DNA of 64,000 bases from positions 1 to 64,000 of the forward strand of contig DALYJJ010000009.1 of assembly GCA_031969915.1 (NCBI GenBank), in the 5' to 3' direction. A program made the translations under genes and the position numbers. Under the pieces are notes generated by a model. That model did no database searches and had not been told where the DNA came from. It saw only the letters and a program-made list of their open reading frames with translations. This stretch comes from DALYJJ01 sp031969915. GTDB taxonomy: Bacteria > Acidobacteriota > Terriglobia > Bryobacterales > Bryobacteraceae. Positions 53,426 to 63,200 of the stretch are shown here, in pieces. Position 1 is the stretch's first letter. Each line of letters starts with the position of its first letter.

Positions 53426-54796
53426 TCAGAGAAGAGCGACCTGCTCTTCGACCGGTTCCGCTCAACAGTACCATGGCTCATCCAAGTAGGGGATCGCGGC
53501 GCGAGGCAGCAGACGGAAGTCCTCCGGCGGCGCGCCGTGAGCCTCCGTCCAGATCCGTTCAAAGATCTCCCGCCGCGAACGCCGCGCTTTCTGTTCCGCG
53601 TTCACCAGGCGCAGCAGCCGCCCGGAAAGTGCATCCATTCCGGCATCGGGGTGCCGCCATTTCCAAACCAAAGCCGCGCTGTCGAACGGGCCGAGCACCG
53701 CCTGTATCTCCGGCAACTCCAGCAGCCGCGACGTGGCGGGCACCAGCAGGCGCAGGGCGAGTTGAACCGGGGACACGTTTTCGGCCAGATCCAGGTCCGC
53801 AATCAGCGACAGCAGGTCGCAATAGCCCTCTCTCGTCGTCCAGGGTGTGAACGGAATGAAGGTGGGGCTGAGCGTCAGGCCCGCCGCCGCGCACACATCT
53901 ACCGCCTCGATGAAATCGGCGCGGGTATGGCCTTTGTCGAGCAATGCGAGCACGCGATCGTCGACGCTCTCCACGGCGGTGGTCACAAACAGGCAGCCCG
54001 TCCGGGCCAGCACGGGGAGCAAGGACCGGTGATTCAGAAGATGCTCCACCTTGATCGTGACGTCGTAGGTGGCCGCGGGAAACTCGGCGCGCAATCGCTC
54101 GACGATCCGAATCGCATGGACGGGACCATTGAAGAAATCCGGGTCGCCGAACGTGATGTGCTGCGCGCCCGCTTCGATCTGCGCACGGACGTCGGCGAGC
54201 ACCGTCTCCACGGGAACCACGCGAAACTGGCCCTGATATACGGGCACCACCGGGCAATGCCGGCACAGGTGCTTGCACCCGCGGCTGGCTTCGGTGTAGC
54301 CCACCGTGCGCCGGTCACCATTCACGGTGAGCCTGGCATAGCGGCTGAGCGCCGGAAGCCCGTCGCGATCGGGCGTCCGCCAGCCGATACGGTCGAGCGG
54401 AATAAGCGGCTGGGGAAGGGGCGGTGCTCCCGCTTCCAACGCACCTGCCAGATCGGCCAGCGCCGGTTCGAACTCACCGCCGATGATGTGCCGCACGCCG
54501 AGGCTTTGCAGATACGCGGCGTTGAGCGGAGCGTAGAGACCGTAAGCGCACAGTTGCGCATCCCGGTTCAGCAGCCGTACCCGCTCCACGATTGGCGCGG
54601 CCAGGCGCGTCGCGGTGTGCATCGGCAGGTGGAAGCATACCAGGTGCGCTTCGCGGATCAGCAGCGACGGAAGCGGCGAGAGCGCCAGGTCCACCTGGGA
54701 AACGCGGTGGCCGCGCTCGCGCAGCCAAGCCGCCGGAGACGCCAACCCGAATGGCTGGCGGCCGAGTTCGTAGGTGCTGATGAGAACTACGTTCAC
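53426..54796 (-). CDS. CUAEP-tail radical SAM selenoprotein
   Basis: This 456-residue protein, read through an in-frame UGA, has a B12-binding-like N-terminal domain (1-130) and a radical SAM core with C174-x3-C178-x2-C181 (GCKHLCRHC) and a TIM-barrel region. The frame seems to stop after ...YLDEPWYC (UGA at 53464-53462), but the next codons read Ala-Glu-Pro and then VEEQVALL to a UGA at 53428-53426. The end is thus C-U-A-E-P, the tail that names the CUAEP/CCAEP radical SAM family, and a SECIS-like hairpin follows the UGA. The start is GTG at 54796, 22 bases after recR. The reaction is unknown. Confidence 0.85.
53431..53449 (-). promoter_or_regulatory. bacterial SECIS-like element in the radical SAM gene
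   Basis: A perfect 7-bp stem, GAAGAGC (53449-53443) with GCTCTTC (53437-53431), closes the 5-base loop AGGUC. The loop and closing pair resemble the SelB-binding loop of E. coli fdhF (GCAGGUCUGC). The loop GG is about 20 bases downstream of the UGA, within the range for SelB-dependent recoding. Confidence 0.8.
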
Positions 54797-54818
54797 CCTG
54801 GCCCCGGTCGCCGCGGCG

Positions 54819-55418
54819 TCACATCTCGCGGCGGTTCTCAAGTGACTTCGACATGGTCACTTCGTCCGCGAATTCAAGGTCGCTGCCCACCGGCAGCCCC
54901 ATCGCAATTCTGGTCACGCGAAGACCGAGCGGCTTCAGCAGCCGCGAGAGATAAACGGCCGTGGCTTCCCCCTCCACCGTGGGATTCGTGGCGAGAATGA
55001 TCTCCTTCACGTCGCCCGCGGCGATCCGATCCACCAGGCTTTTGATCTTGAGCTGCTCCGGGCCGATGCCGCGAAGCGGCGAGATGGCGCCGTGAAGAAC
55101 GTGGTAGAGGCCGTTGAAGGTTCGCGTGGTCTCGATCGGGACCACGTTGTGCGGCTCTTCGACGACGCACAGAGAGGCCCGGTCGCGGTTCGCGTCCCGG
55201 CAATACGGGCACAGTTCGCCGTCGCTGATGTTGTTGCACTCCGCGCACAGGCCCAAACGGTCCTTGACGTCGAGCAAGGCCTGGGAAAGCCGCTCTACAT
55301 CGTCCCGCCCGGCGCGCAGAACGTGGAAGGCGATGCGCTGGGCCGACTTCTGCCCGATGCCGGGCAGCCGTTTCACTTCCTGAATCAGCCGCGCAAGCGG
55401 TTCGGCGAAATCGGGCAT
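54819..55418 (-). CDS. recR: recombination protein RecR
   Basis: This 199-residue protein has a helix-hairpin-helix (VKRLPGIGQKSAQRIAF), a four-Cys zinc module (Cys58, 61, 70, 73 in CAECNNISDGELCPYC) and a Toprim domain (SLCVVEEPHNVVPIETT ... ILATNPTVEGEATAVYL). It loads RecA with RecFO in gap repair. It follows ybaB by 3 bases in the common dnaX-ybaB-recR order. Confidence 0.96.
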   Translation of the reverse strand: MPDFAEPLARLIQEVKRLPGIGQKSAQRIAFHVLRAGRDDVERLSQALLDVKDRLGLCAECNNISDGELCPYCRDANRDRASLCVVEEPHNVVPIETTRTFNGLYHVLHGAISPLRGIGPEQLKIKSLVDRIAAGDVKEIILATNPTVEGEATAVYLSRLLKPLGLRVTRIAMGLPVGSDLEFADEVTMSKSLENRREM

Positions 55419-55421
55419 CGG

Positions 55422-55730
55422 CTAGAACAGTCCCGGCGGCAATCCCATCCCGCCCAGCATACCGCCCATGATCTTCTGGGTCTCTTCGTCCACGCGCTTG
55501 GCTGCTTCGTTGCACGCCGCCAGCACCATGTCTTGCAGCATTTCAACGTCACCCGCCGCTTCCGGATCGATCTTCACCGCGAGCACGTTCTTGTGCCCGT
55601 CCATCTTCACCGTCACCATGCCGCCGCCCGCGCCGGCCTCCACGCGGATCTGCGCCACCTGTTCCTGCATGCGCTGCTGCATGTGCTGCGCCTGCTTCAT
55701 CATCTGCTGCATGTTGCCTGGAAGCTTCAT
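55422..55730 (-). CDS. YbaB/EbfC nucleoid-associated protein
   Basis: This 102-residue DNA-binding protein has a Gln/Met-rich N-terminal helix (MQQMMKQAQHMQQRMQEQ), the central beta strands of the family (GGGMVTVKMDGHKNVLAVKI) and a C-terminal helix (AACNEAAKRVDEETQKIMGG). Its ATG overlaps the dnaX stop (ATGA). Confidence 0.94.
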   Translation of the reverse strand: MKLPGNMQQMMKQAQHMQQRMQEQVAQIRVEAGAGGGMVTVKMDGHKNVLAVKIDPEAAGDVEMLQDMVLAACNEAAKRVDEETQKIMGGMLGGMGLPPGLF

Positions 55731-57408
55731 TGCGACTCCTTCAAGTTGCGCACCTGGCGCACTTGAGATTCGGGAAACATCTCCTGAAACCGCTTCACGT
55801 CCGGGTGCGAGAGAGCACGCTCCGCCACCTCGCCTTCTGAGGCGGCGGTCTTCTGGGGCTCTCCCGGAGGCGGAGCCGCAACCGCGGCGCCCCCACCCGC
55901 GCCCGCCTGGAACACGATCTTCACCGGCCGGCCGGCCAACCGGCGAACGGCCGCTTCGATCTCCGGCGATTGAATGGCGAGCCGAAACTCGGCAGGCGCG
56001 ACAAAACGCCATTCGGTGGGGCCGTCCTGCACCTCGGCATGCTCAACGCCGTCCGAACTCATCGGACTCTTGTCGCCCAGCGCCGCGAGCAACCGCTGCT
56101 TGGCGGAGCCGGAGGAAGGAACGGCGGGCTCTGCCGCGGGCGGGGGCGCCTGCGATGCGGGCGGAGCCGGCGCGCGGCGCTGCAGGTTCTTCTCGAACGG
56201 CGTTGGTCCGCTGCGCACCGGCGCGGGAGGCGGCATCGGCGCTGCTTTCGCCGGAGGTGGGGGCGGCGCGGCCGTCACGGATAGCTTCGACAGCTCCTGC
56301 TCAACGTCGCTCAGCCGCCCGGCGTGCAACAACCGCAACAAACCCAGTTCCAGGTGAAACCGCGGTTGCAGGGAGTACTGCATCTCGCGGAACATCTCCA
56401 ACGTGAGGTGCAGCCACCGCGTCAGATCCTCTTCGGCAAACCGCTCGGCCGACTCCGCCAGCCGCTGCCGCTCCTGCGCGGAGGCCGCAATCAAGCGGGT
56501 GGCGGCGCCGGCGATCCTGGCCACCAGCAGATTCCGGAAGTACCGCGCCAACTCGCGGCAGAAGTGTTGCAGGTTGTGGCCCGAGCGTTCGAGTTCCGCC
56601 ACCACGTCGAGCATCGCCGCCGGATCCGATGCGGCGAGCGCGCCGCTAACCTTTTCCAGCGAATCGAGCGAAAACATGCCGAGCAGAGCCCGCACGTCTT
56701 CGGCCCGCAACTCGCTACCGCAACAGGCAATGGCCTGATCGAGCGCGCTCAGAGAATCGCGCACACTCCCTTCACCTGCCTGAGCGAGCGCCGCCAGCGT
56801 TTCTTCGTCCGCCGAGATGCCTTCCTGCCCGCAGATCCAGCGCATCCGCTCAATCAGCTCCGGAAAGTCCACCGAGCGGAACGCGAACTGCTGGCAGCGC
56901 GAAGCGATGGTCGCCGGGATCTTATGGGATTCGGTGGTGCACAGGATGAACACCACCCACTCCGGCGGCTCTTCGAGTGTCTTCAGCAGCGCATTGAAGG
57001 CTTCGTTGGTGATCTGGTGCGCTTCGTCGACGATGAAGACCTTGTAGCGGTCGCGCGCCGGGCGGTAGCGCACNNNNNNNNNNTCTCCCGCAGTTCGCGC
57101 ATTTCGTTGATGCCGCGGTTCGAGGCGGCATCGATCTCGATCACGTCCACCGCGTTGCCGCCGGAGATCTCCAGGCAACTGGAGCACGTTCCGCAGGGAT
57201 GCGCCGTCGGCCCACGATCGCAGTTCAGGCAGCGGGCCAGAATGCGCGCCACGGTGGTCTTTCCGGTGCCGCGCTGGCCCGCGAAAATGTAGCCGTGCGC
57301 GATGCGCTGCTGGGAAATCGCGTTCTCCAGGGTGACGCGAACAGGCTCCTGCCCGATCAGTTCGGCAAAGGACTGAGGACGGTATTTCCTCGCGATGACC
57401 TGATACAT
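55727..57408 (-). CDS. dnaX: DNA polymerase III subunit gamma/tau, interrupted by an assembly gap
   Basis: This clamp-loader ATPase of about 560 residues has Walker A GQRGTGKTT (44-52), a zinc module (Cys60, 63, 72, 75, 78), DEAH Walker B and domain III (LALAQAGEGSVRDSLSALDQA). A Pro/Ala-rich linker and a tau-like C-terminal domain follow. Ten N at 57074-57083 shift the frame artificially; two missing bases (AC) would restore the conserved RELRENVRYRPA. The ATG at 57408 begins the family N-terminus (MYQVIARKYRPQSF). The SRP RNA gene lies directly upstream. Confidence 0.93.
57074..57083. other. assembly gap (10 N) inside dnaX
   Basis: Ten N in a row. Flanking codons GAG-A...GTG-CGC need 2, 5 or 8 missing bases; two fits the conserved E-N-V. 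Confidence 0.95.
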
Positions 57409-57439
57409 GGAAGGCTGCGGTGGATCGGCCCAATAAGCC

Positions 57440-57540
57440 AGACCCCGGGTGATCCGCGGCACACGAGCTAAGCCGCTACCGTTGCTTCCTTCCGGACCTG
57501 GCGGGGTTTACGGCCGCCCGTTGCACGAAGCCCGGGGCCT
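57440..57540 (-). ncRNA. ffs: small (4.5S-type) signal recognition particle RNA
   Basis: The minus strand carries the SRP domain IV core CCAGGTCCGGAAGGAAGCA (symmetric loop plus GGAA tetraloop). Complementary ends AGGCCCCGGG and CCCGGGGTCT close the about 100-base hairpin. Position directly upstream of dnaX is common for ffs. A TAGAAT -10 box lies 12 bases before the 5' end. Confidence 0.93.
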
Positions 57541-57551
57541 GACACTGGACT

Positions 57552-57557
57552 ATTCTA
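57552..57557 (-). promoter_or_regulatory. -10 box of the SRP RNA gene
   Basis: TAGAAT on the minus strand, positioned so that transcription would start near 57540-57545, matching the 5' end of the SRP RNA. No clear -35 at the usual spacing. Confidence 0.5.
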
Positions 57558-57632
57558 GCACGCGCCTTTCGATCCTCCGGACAAGCTGCTACGATACGAA
57601 ACAGTCGCGCTGGCCGCCAGTAGGCACAATCG

Positions 57633-57971
57633 ATGAACGTGTTGGCACATAGAGCGAACCTCCTGCTGGCAGCGGCGGTGCTCTTCGTTTTCGCCGTGGG
57701 CGGCCTGGACCTGCTTGCCTCCCGCCGTGCGAACGATGGGCGGCGCGGCACGGTTCGCCTGGCGCGCTCCGCCCAAGGCATGGCCGCGCGGACGGCCTCC
57801 ACAGCCCCCTTGCACCCGGCGCCGTCGTTGCCACGAGAGTGGGCGCGGCCCTTCGATTTCGCTCCGGCTTGTGAGGAACCCCTCCCGGCACAGCCGCAGG
57901 TCTGCGCGAGACAAGCGCGGAGGGCGCCGGTTTCGATTCGCCCCCCGCCCGACACCACCCCAGCGGCCTGA
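57633..57971 (+). CDS. hypothetical small membrane-anchored protein
   Basis: This 112-residue frame has an N-terminal hydrophobic helix (NLLLAAAVLFVFAVGGLDLL) and an Arg/Pro/Ala-rich remainder of low complexity. It has no known family and no strong ribosome-binding site. It may be a real anchored peptide or chance; it fills the gap between the SRP RNA and the carbonic anhydrase gene. Confidence 0.35.
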   Translation: MNVLAHRANLLLAAAVLFVFAVGGLDLLASRRANDGRRGTVRLARSAQGMAARTASTAPLHPAPSLPREWARPFDFAPACEEPLPAQPQVCARQARRAPVSIRPPPDTTPAA

Positions 57972-58009
57972 ACTCTCCCCGTCCCAAGAGCGAACCACGG
58001 AGGTGGTGT

Positions 58010-58690
58010 GTGAAGCGACTTGTCGAAGGAATCGCCCGTTTTCAGCGTGACGTGTTCCCGGCTATCGAGCCGCAGTTCCAGTTGCCCGGCGGGCAGAAGC
58101 CGCGGGCCATGCTCATCACCTGTTCGGACAGCCGTATCGAGCCGACGATTTTGATGCAGTCGTCGCCAGGCGACTTGTTCATCTGCCGCAACGCCGGAAA
58201 CATCGTGCCCGCCTACGGCGGCGCGAGCGGCGGTGTTTCAGCCACCATTGAGTACGCCGTGCTGGGCCTCGGCGTGCCGAACATCATTATCTGCGGCCAC
58301 ACCGATTGTGGAGCGATGGGCGCGATCCTGAATCCGGACAAAGTCAAGGACATGCCCACGGTCCGCAGTTGGGTTCGCTACGCCGAGTCGGCGCGCCGAA
58401 TCGTGGAAGAGAACTTCCCGGACCTCACCGGTGAGGCGCTGGCCGACACGCTGGCGCAGGAAAATGTTCTCGCCCAACTCGATAACCTGCGAACGCATCC
58501 CTCCGTGGCCGCCCGCCTGGCGCGCGGCCAACTGACCCTGCACGGCTGGGTCTACCGGCTGCACACCGGCGAGGTGATTGCCTTCGACGGCGAGCACCAC
58601 GTGTTCGTGCCGTTGGCACCCGGTGAGATTCCGAACGCCGTGCCCCATCCGCGGCTGGCCCGAAAGGCGAGCGACGAAGTCGCCGTCTAG
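58010..58690 (+). CDS. beta-class carbonic anhydrase
   Basis: This 226-residue zinc enzyme interconverts CO2 and bicarbonate. The zinc ligands Cys38, His97 and Cys100 and the Asp40-Arg42 dyad (CSDSR, GHTDCGAM) are all present. The start is GTG with a perfect GGAGGTGG upstream. The bicarbonate-transporter-like SulP gene follows 11 bases later, so the pair may hydrate CO2 or take up bicarbonate for carboxylation and pH control. Confidence 0.95.
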   Translation: MKRLVEGIARFQRDVFPAIEPQFQLPGGQKPRAMLITCSDSRIEPTILMQSSPGDLFICRNAGNIVPAYGGASGGVSATIEYAVLGLGVPNIIICGHTDCGAMGAILNPDKVKDMPTVRSWVRYAESARRIVEENFPDLTGEALADTLAQENVLAQLDNLRTHPSVAARLARGQLTLHGWVYRLHTGEVIAFDGEHHVFVPLAPGEIPNAVPHPRLARKASDEVAV

Positions 58691-58701
58691 AGGAGGACGC
58701 C

Positions 58702-60246
58702 ATGCCCAAGACGCTTTGGAAGGACCTTGCCGCTTCGGTCGTCGTTTTCCTGGTAGCGATGCCGCTCTGCATGGGCATCGCGATCGCCTCCGGCGTACCC
58801 CCGGCGTTGGGCCTCATCACAGGCATCGTGGGCGGGGTCGTCGTCGGTTTGCTCGCCGGGTCGCCGTTGCAGGTCAGCGGGCCGGCCGCGGGCCTTGCGG
58901 TGCTGGTCTTTGAAATCGTGCGCGATTTCGGGCTTCCGCTGCTGGGGACAATCCTGCTCGCCGCGGGCCTCATCCAGATTGCCGCGGGGTTCCTGCGCGT
59001 CGGTTTCTGGTTCCGGGCGATCTCGCCCGCCGTGGTTTACGGCATGCTTGCGGGCATCGGCGTACTCATCTTCGCAGGGCAGTTCCACGTCATGCTCGAC
59101 GACAAGCCGCGGCCCTCGGGGATCGCGAACCTGCTCTCGATTCCAGCCGCTATTTACGGAGGCATCTTCCCCATCGACGGCAGCCCGCACGAACTCGCCG
59201 CCGTCATCGGTATCCTGACCATCGTGATCATGGTGCTTTGGGCGAAGTTCCGGCCCGCCGCCTTATCCTTGGTGCCCGGCCCGTTGGTCGCGATTCTTCT
59301 GACCAGCGGCTTGGCACTGTTCCTCCAACTGCCCATCCAGTTCGTCAATATCCCCGACCACCTCGCCGACTCCGTCGGCCTGCCCACCTGGGAGACCATC
59401 GCCCGCCTGCGCGACCCCTCCGTGCTGGGCATTGTCGCCGCCCTGGCGTTCATCGCGAGCGCGGAGACCATGCTCTCCGCCGTGGCCGTCGACCGCCTGC
59501 AGAGCGAAGTGCGGACCAACTACGATCGCGAGTTGATCGCCCAGGGCATCGGCAATTCGCTCTGTGGGTTCCTGGGGGCGCTGCCCATGACAGGGGTCAT
59601 CGTACGCAGTTCCGCCAACGTGCAGGCAGGCGCCAGAACCCGCCTCTCCGCCATCCTGCACGGGGTCTGGCTGCTGGTCGCGGTGCTTTCCCTGCCCAAC
59701 GTTCTCCGCCTGATTCCGACGAGTGCGCTGGCCGCCGTGCTGGTTTTCACCGGCTACAAGCTGGTGAACCCCGAAAACGTCCGCGCGCTCGCCAAGTATG
59801 GACGCGTTCCGATCGCCATCTACTTCGCCACCTTGTCCGGCATCGTGCTTTTCGACCTTCTCACCGGCGTGGTCGTCGGCGTGGCGCTGTCTCTCGTGAA
59901 GCTGATCTACAAAGTGTCCTACTTGCGCATTCGCCTGGAACCGGCCACTCCCGGGCGCATGGACCTTCACCTGGACGGGTCCGCGACCTTCTTGCGCCTG
60001 CCCAAGCTCGCGGCGACGCTCGAGGGTGTCCCTCCGAACACCGAAGTCCACGTGCACATGGACCGCCTCAATTACATCGACCACGTCTGCATGGACCTGC
60101 TGGCCGATTGGGAGCGGCAGAACCAGGACCGCGGCAACAGGCTGGTGGTCGAATGGGACGGGCTCGCCGCGCGCTATTGGCAGACTCAGGACGCAGCCAC
60201 GGGCTCAGCGTCCTCCGCCGCCGTGAAATACGCGCAGTCGGGATGA
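58702..60246 (+). CDS. SulP-family anion transporter (BicA-like)
   Basis: This 514-residue membrane protein has about ten to twelve helices and a partial STAS domain at the C-terminus (VHVHMDRLNYIDHVCMDLL). Sulfate_transp motifs include PLCMGIAIASGVPPALGLI, GSPLQVSGPAAGLAVLV and ALAFIASAETMLSAVAVDR. Pairing with carbonic anhydrase points to bicarbonate rather than sulfate. AGAGGAGG precedes the ATG. Its last 61 bases overlap the convergent metH gene. Confidence 0.92.
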   Translation: MPKTLWKDLAASVVVFLVAMPLCMGIAIASGVPPALGLITGIVGGVVVGLLAGSPLQVSGPAAGLAVLVFEIVRDFGLPLLGTILLAAGLIQIAAGFLRVGFWFRAISPAVVYGMLAGIGVLIFAGQFHVMLDDKPRPSGIANLLSIPAAIYGGIFPIDGSPHELAAVIGILTIVIMVLWAKFRPAALSLVPGPLVAILLTSGLALFLQLPIQFVNIPDHLADSVGLPTWETIARLRDPSVLGIVAALAFIASAETMLSAVAVDRLQSEVRTNYDRELIAQGIGNSLCGFLGALPMTGVIVRSSANVQAGARTRLSAILHGVWLLVAVLSLPNVLRLIPTSALAAVLVFTGYKLVNPENVRALAKYGRVPIAIYFATLSGIVLFDLLTGVVVGVALSLVKLIYKVSYLRIRLEPATPGRMDLHLDGSATFLRLPKLAATLEGVPPNTEVHVHMDRLNYIDHVCMDLLADWERQNQDRGNRLVVEWDGLAARYWQTQDAATGSASSAAVKYAQSG

Positions 60247-63200
60247 TGGAAGACCAGGGCGCTGACCGATGCCTCCGGCTCCATCATCATCCCTTCGGTG
60301 AGCTGCACGCCGATCTCTTCGGGACGCAGCAGTTGCCACAGCCCTTGCTGGTCGTCCAGGTTCGGGCAGGCCGGATAGCCGAAGCTGTACCGCTTGCCGC
60401 GGTAGCGTGACGTGAAACGCTCCTGCATGGTCATCGTGGGCGAATCCGGGAAGCCCCAATCCTCGCGGATGCGGCGATGCAACCACTCCGCGCAGCCCTC
60501 GGCCGTTTCGATCGCCAGCGCCTGGATCGCATGGGCCTTGAAGAACTCGCCTTTGTCTTTAGCCGCCGTGGAGTGCTCGCGGACTCCTTCGCCCGCCGTG
60601 GTCACGAACAGGCAGATGTGGTCGCGCCGGCCGTCGAGCGGATCCAGCACGTAATCGCTCAGGCAAAGCCCGTCGGACTTCGCCTGGCGGCCGAAGCTCC
60701 AGGTCATCGCCGGCGTCGCGCCGCCCGGCTCAAACAGGTGAATCCGGTTGGCTTCGCGCTCGGCTTCGAAGTAGCGCCACACGGCGCGCACGCGCATCCA
60801 CTTCGCCGCGTCCCTTTTCACCTCTTCCATGTCGTGGAAGAGCTCGAGCGCCTTCGGATCGCGCTCTGCCAGCAGCTTCTCGAAGTGGCCCTTGAAGCCC
60901 ATGTGCCGTCCATAGAGCATGAACGGGTTGATGTAGCTCCACACCTCCGCCAGATGCGGCACGTCGCGCACCTTGCGATCGAGATACGGGGCCTCCGGAA
61001 TCGCGATGGCGCCGCGAACCTTCGGGCTGCGCGCGGTCCCCAGGGCGGCGCCTTCCGAATCCGCCGAAGCGGTGGGAGCGGGCGCTTCATCGCGGAAGAC
61101 ATGGCTCGCCAGAACCGCCTCGCGCAGATCCGGATCCATCATCTCGTTCAGCAGCCGTAGCCCGGTCATGGCGTCCTTCGCATAGAACGTCGGTGCGCCG
61201 TACGCCGGCCCGATCTTCGTGTTCGTGAACCGCTCGCTCAGCGCGGCGCCGCCCACCATCAACGGCACATGGATGCCGTGGTCCTTCAGGTCGGCGCCCG
61301 TGATCACCATCTGCTGCGCGCTCTTCACCAGCAGGCCGGAAAGCCCGATCGCGTCCGGCTTGTGCTCGTCGAACGCCTTGATTAGCTCCTCGGGCGGAAC
61401 CTTGATGCCCAGGTTGATCACCTGGTAGCCGTTGTTGGAGAAGATGATCTCCACCAGGTTCTTGCCGATGTCGTGCACGTCGCCCTTGACGGTGGCGAGC
61501 AGCACCTTGCCGCGTGCCGCGGTGTCCGCCTTTTCCATGAACTGTTCCAGATGGCTCACCGCGGCCTTCATCGCCTCCGCCGATTGCAGCACTTCGGCGA
61601 CGATCAGTTCGTTGTTGTTGAACAGGCGGCCCACTTCGGTCATTCCCGCCATCAGCGGCCCGTTGATGATTTCGAGCGGCGCCGCCTCCTTCAGCTTCAG
61701 GTCCAGGTCCGGAACCAGACCGTCCTTGGTGCCCTCGATGATGTAGTTCGACAGCCGCTGGTCGAGCGGCAGATCTTCCTTCTTCGCCTTCACCCGGGCG
61801 CCCGCCCCCCGGAAGTGCTCCGCGATCGCCGCAATGTGGAACTGGTTCACCGCGATCTTCTGCTCACGGCTCTGCTGCCGCCAATCCTCCGGCGCGGTCT
61901 TCAGCAGTTCTTCGGCGGGATGTCCCTCCGGCACTTCGGCGGGCGGCGTATTGAACAGCAGCGCCTCCGCCAGGCGCCGTTCGTCCACCGGTATGGAAGC
62001 GAACCGCTCCAGCTTCTCGGCGTTCACGATGGCCAGGTCCAGGCCGGCCTTGGTCGTGTAGTAGAGAAACACCGAGTTGACGATTTCCCGCGCCGCCGGC
62101 GGGAGCCCGAATGAAATATTGGATACGCCGAGCACCGTTTTGACGTGCGGAATCTGTTCCTTGATCAACCGCACGGCTTCCACTGTTTCCACCGCGCCGC
62201 CGATGTAGTTTTCATCGCCCGTGGCGCACGGGAACACGAGCGGGTCGATGACGATGTCCTCCGGCGCGATGCCGTACTTAGCGGTGAGCAACGCCACCGA
62301 ACGCTGCGCCACCGCCAGCTTGCGCTCGCGCGTGAACGCCTGCGCCTGCACCGGATCCTCGTCGATCGTACCCACCACCAGCGCCGCTCCGTAAGCCTTC
62401 GCGATGGGACAGATCTTCTCGAACTTCTCTTCGCCGTCCTCCAGGTTGATCGAGTTGATGATCGCCTTCCCCTGGCAATAGGTGAGGGACAATTCCACCG
62501 CTTTCGGATCGGTCGTGTCGATCATCACCGGCGCCTTGATCTTACGGATCAGGCGGTCGTAAAACGGCGGGATGTCGTTCATCTCGTCGCGGTCCGACGA
62601 CTGCAAGCAGACATCGACGATGTGCGCGCCGTTGCGCACCTGCCGCCGGGCGATTTCGCTTGCCTCTTCCCACTGCTCCCCGGCGATCAGATTCTTGAAC
62701 AGGCGCGATCCGATCACATTCGTTCGCTCGCCGACAATCAGCGGCCGGTTCGAATCGTCGGCCTCGATCAACTCGATCCCCGAATACCAGGAGCGGTGTC
62801 TGCCCTCGCGCTTCGCGCGCGGAGCCTTGCCGTCCACCATCTGCGCAATCGCGGCGATGTGCGCCGGCGTAGTCCCGCAGCAGCCGCCGACGATGTTCAG
62901 CCAACCGTGATCGACGAACTTCTCCAATTGCGCCGCCAGCGAAGCGGGCGTCTCCTCGTACTTGCCCTCGACGTTCGGCAGTCCCGCGTTCGGATAGCAG
63001 GACACACGCGTCGCCGCCATCTCGTGGATCGTGCGAATGTGGTCGGTCATGAATTCCGGACCGGTGGCGCAATTCAAGCCCACGGCCAGCAAGTCCATGT
63101 GCGCGATGGAGGCGTACAGGGCGTCCGCCGTCTGCCCGGCGAGCATCGTTCCCATCGGCTCGATGGTCCCCGAAACGATCACGGGGATCTTGGAGCCCAG

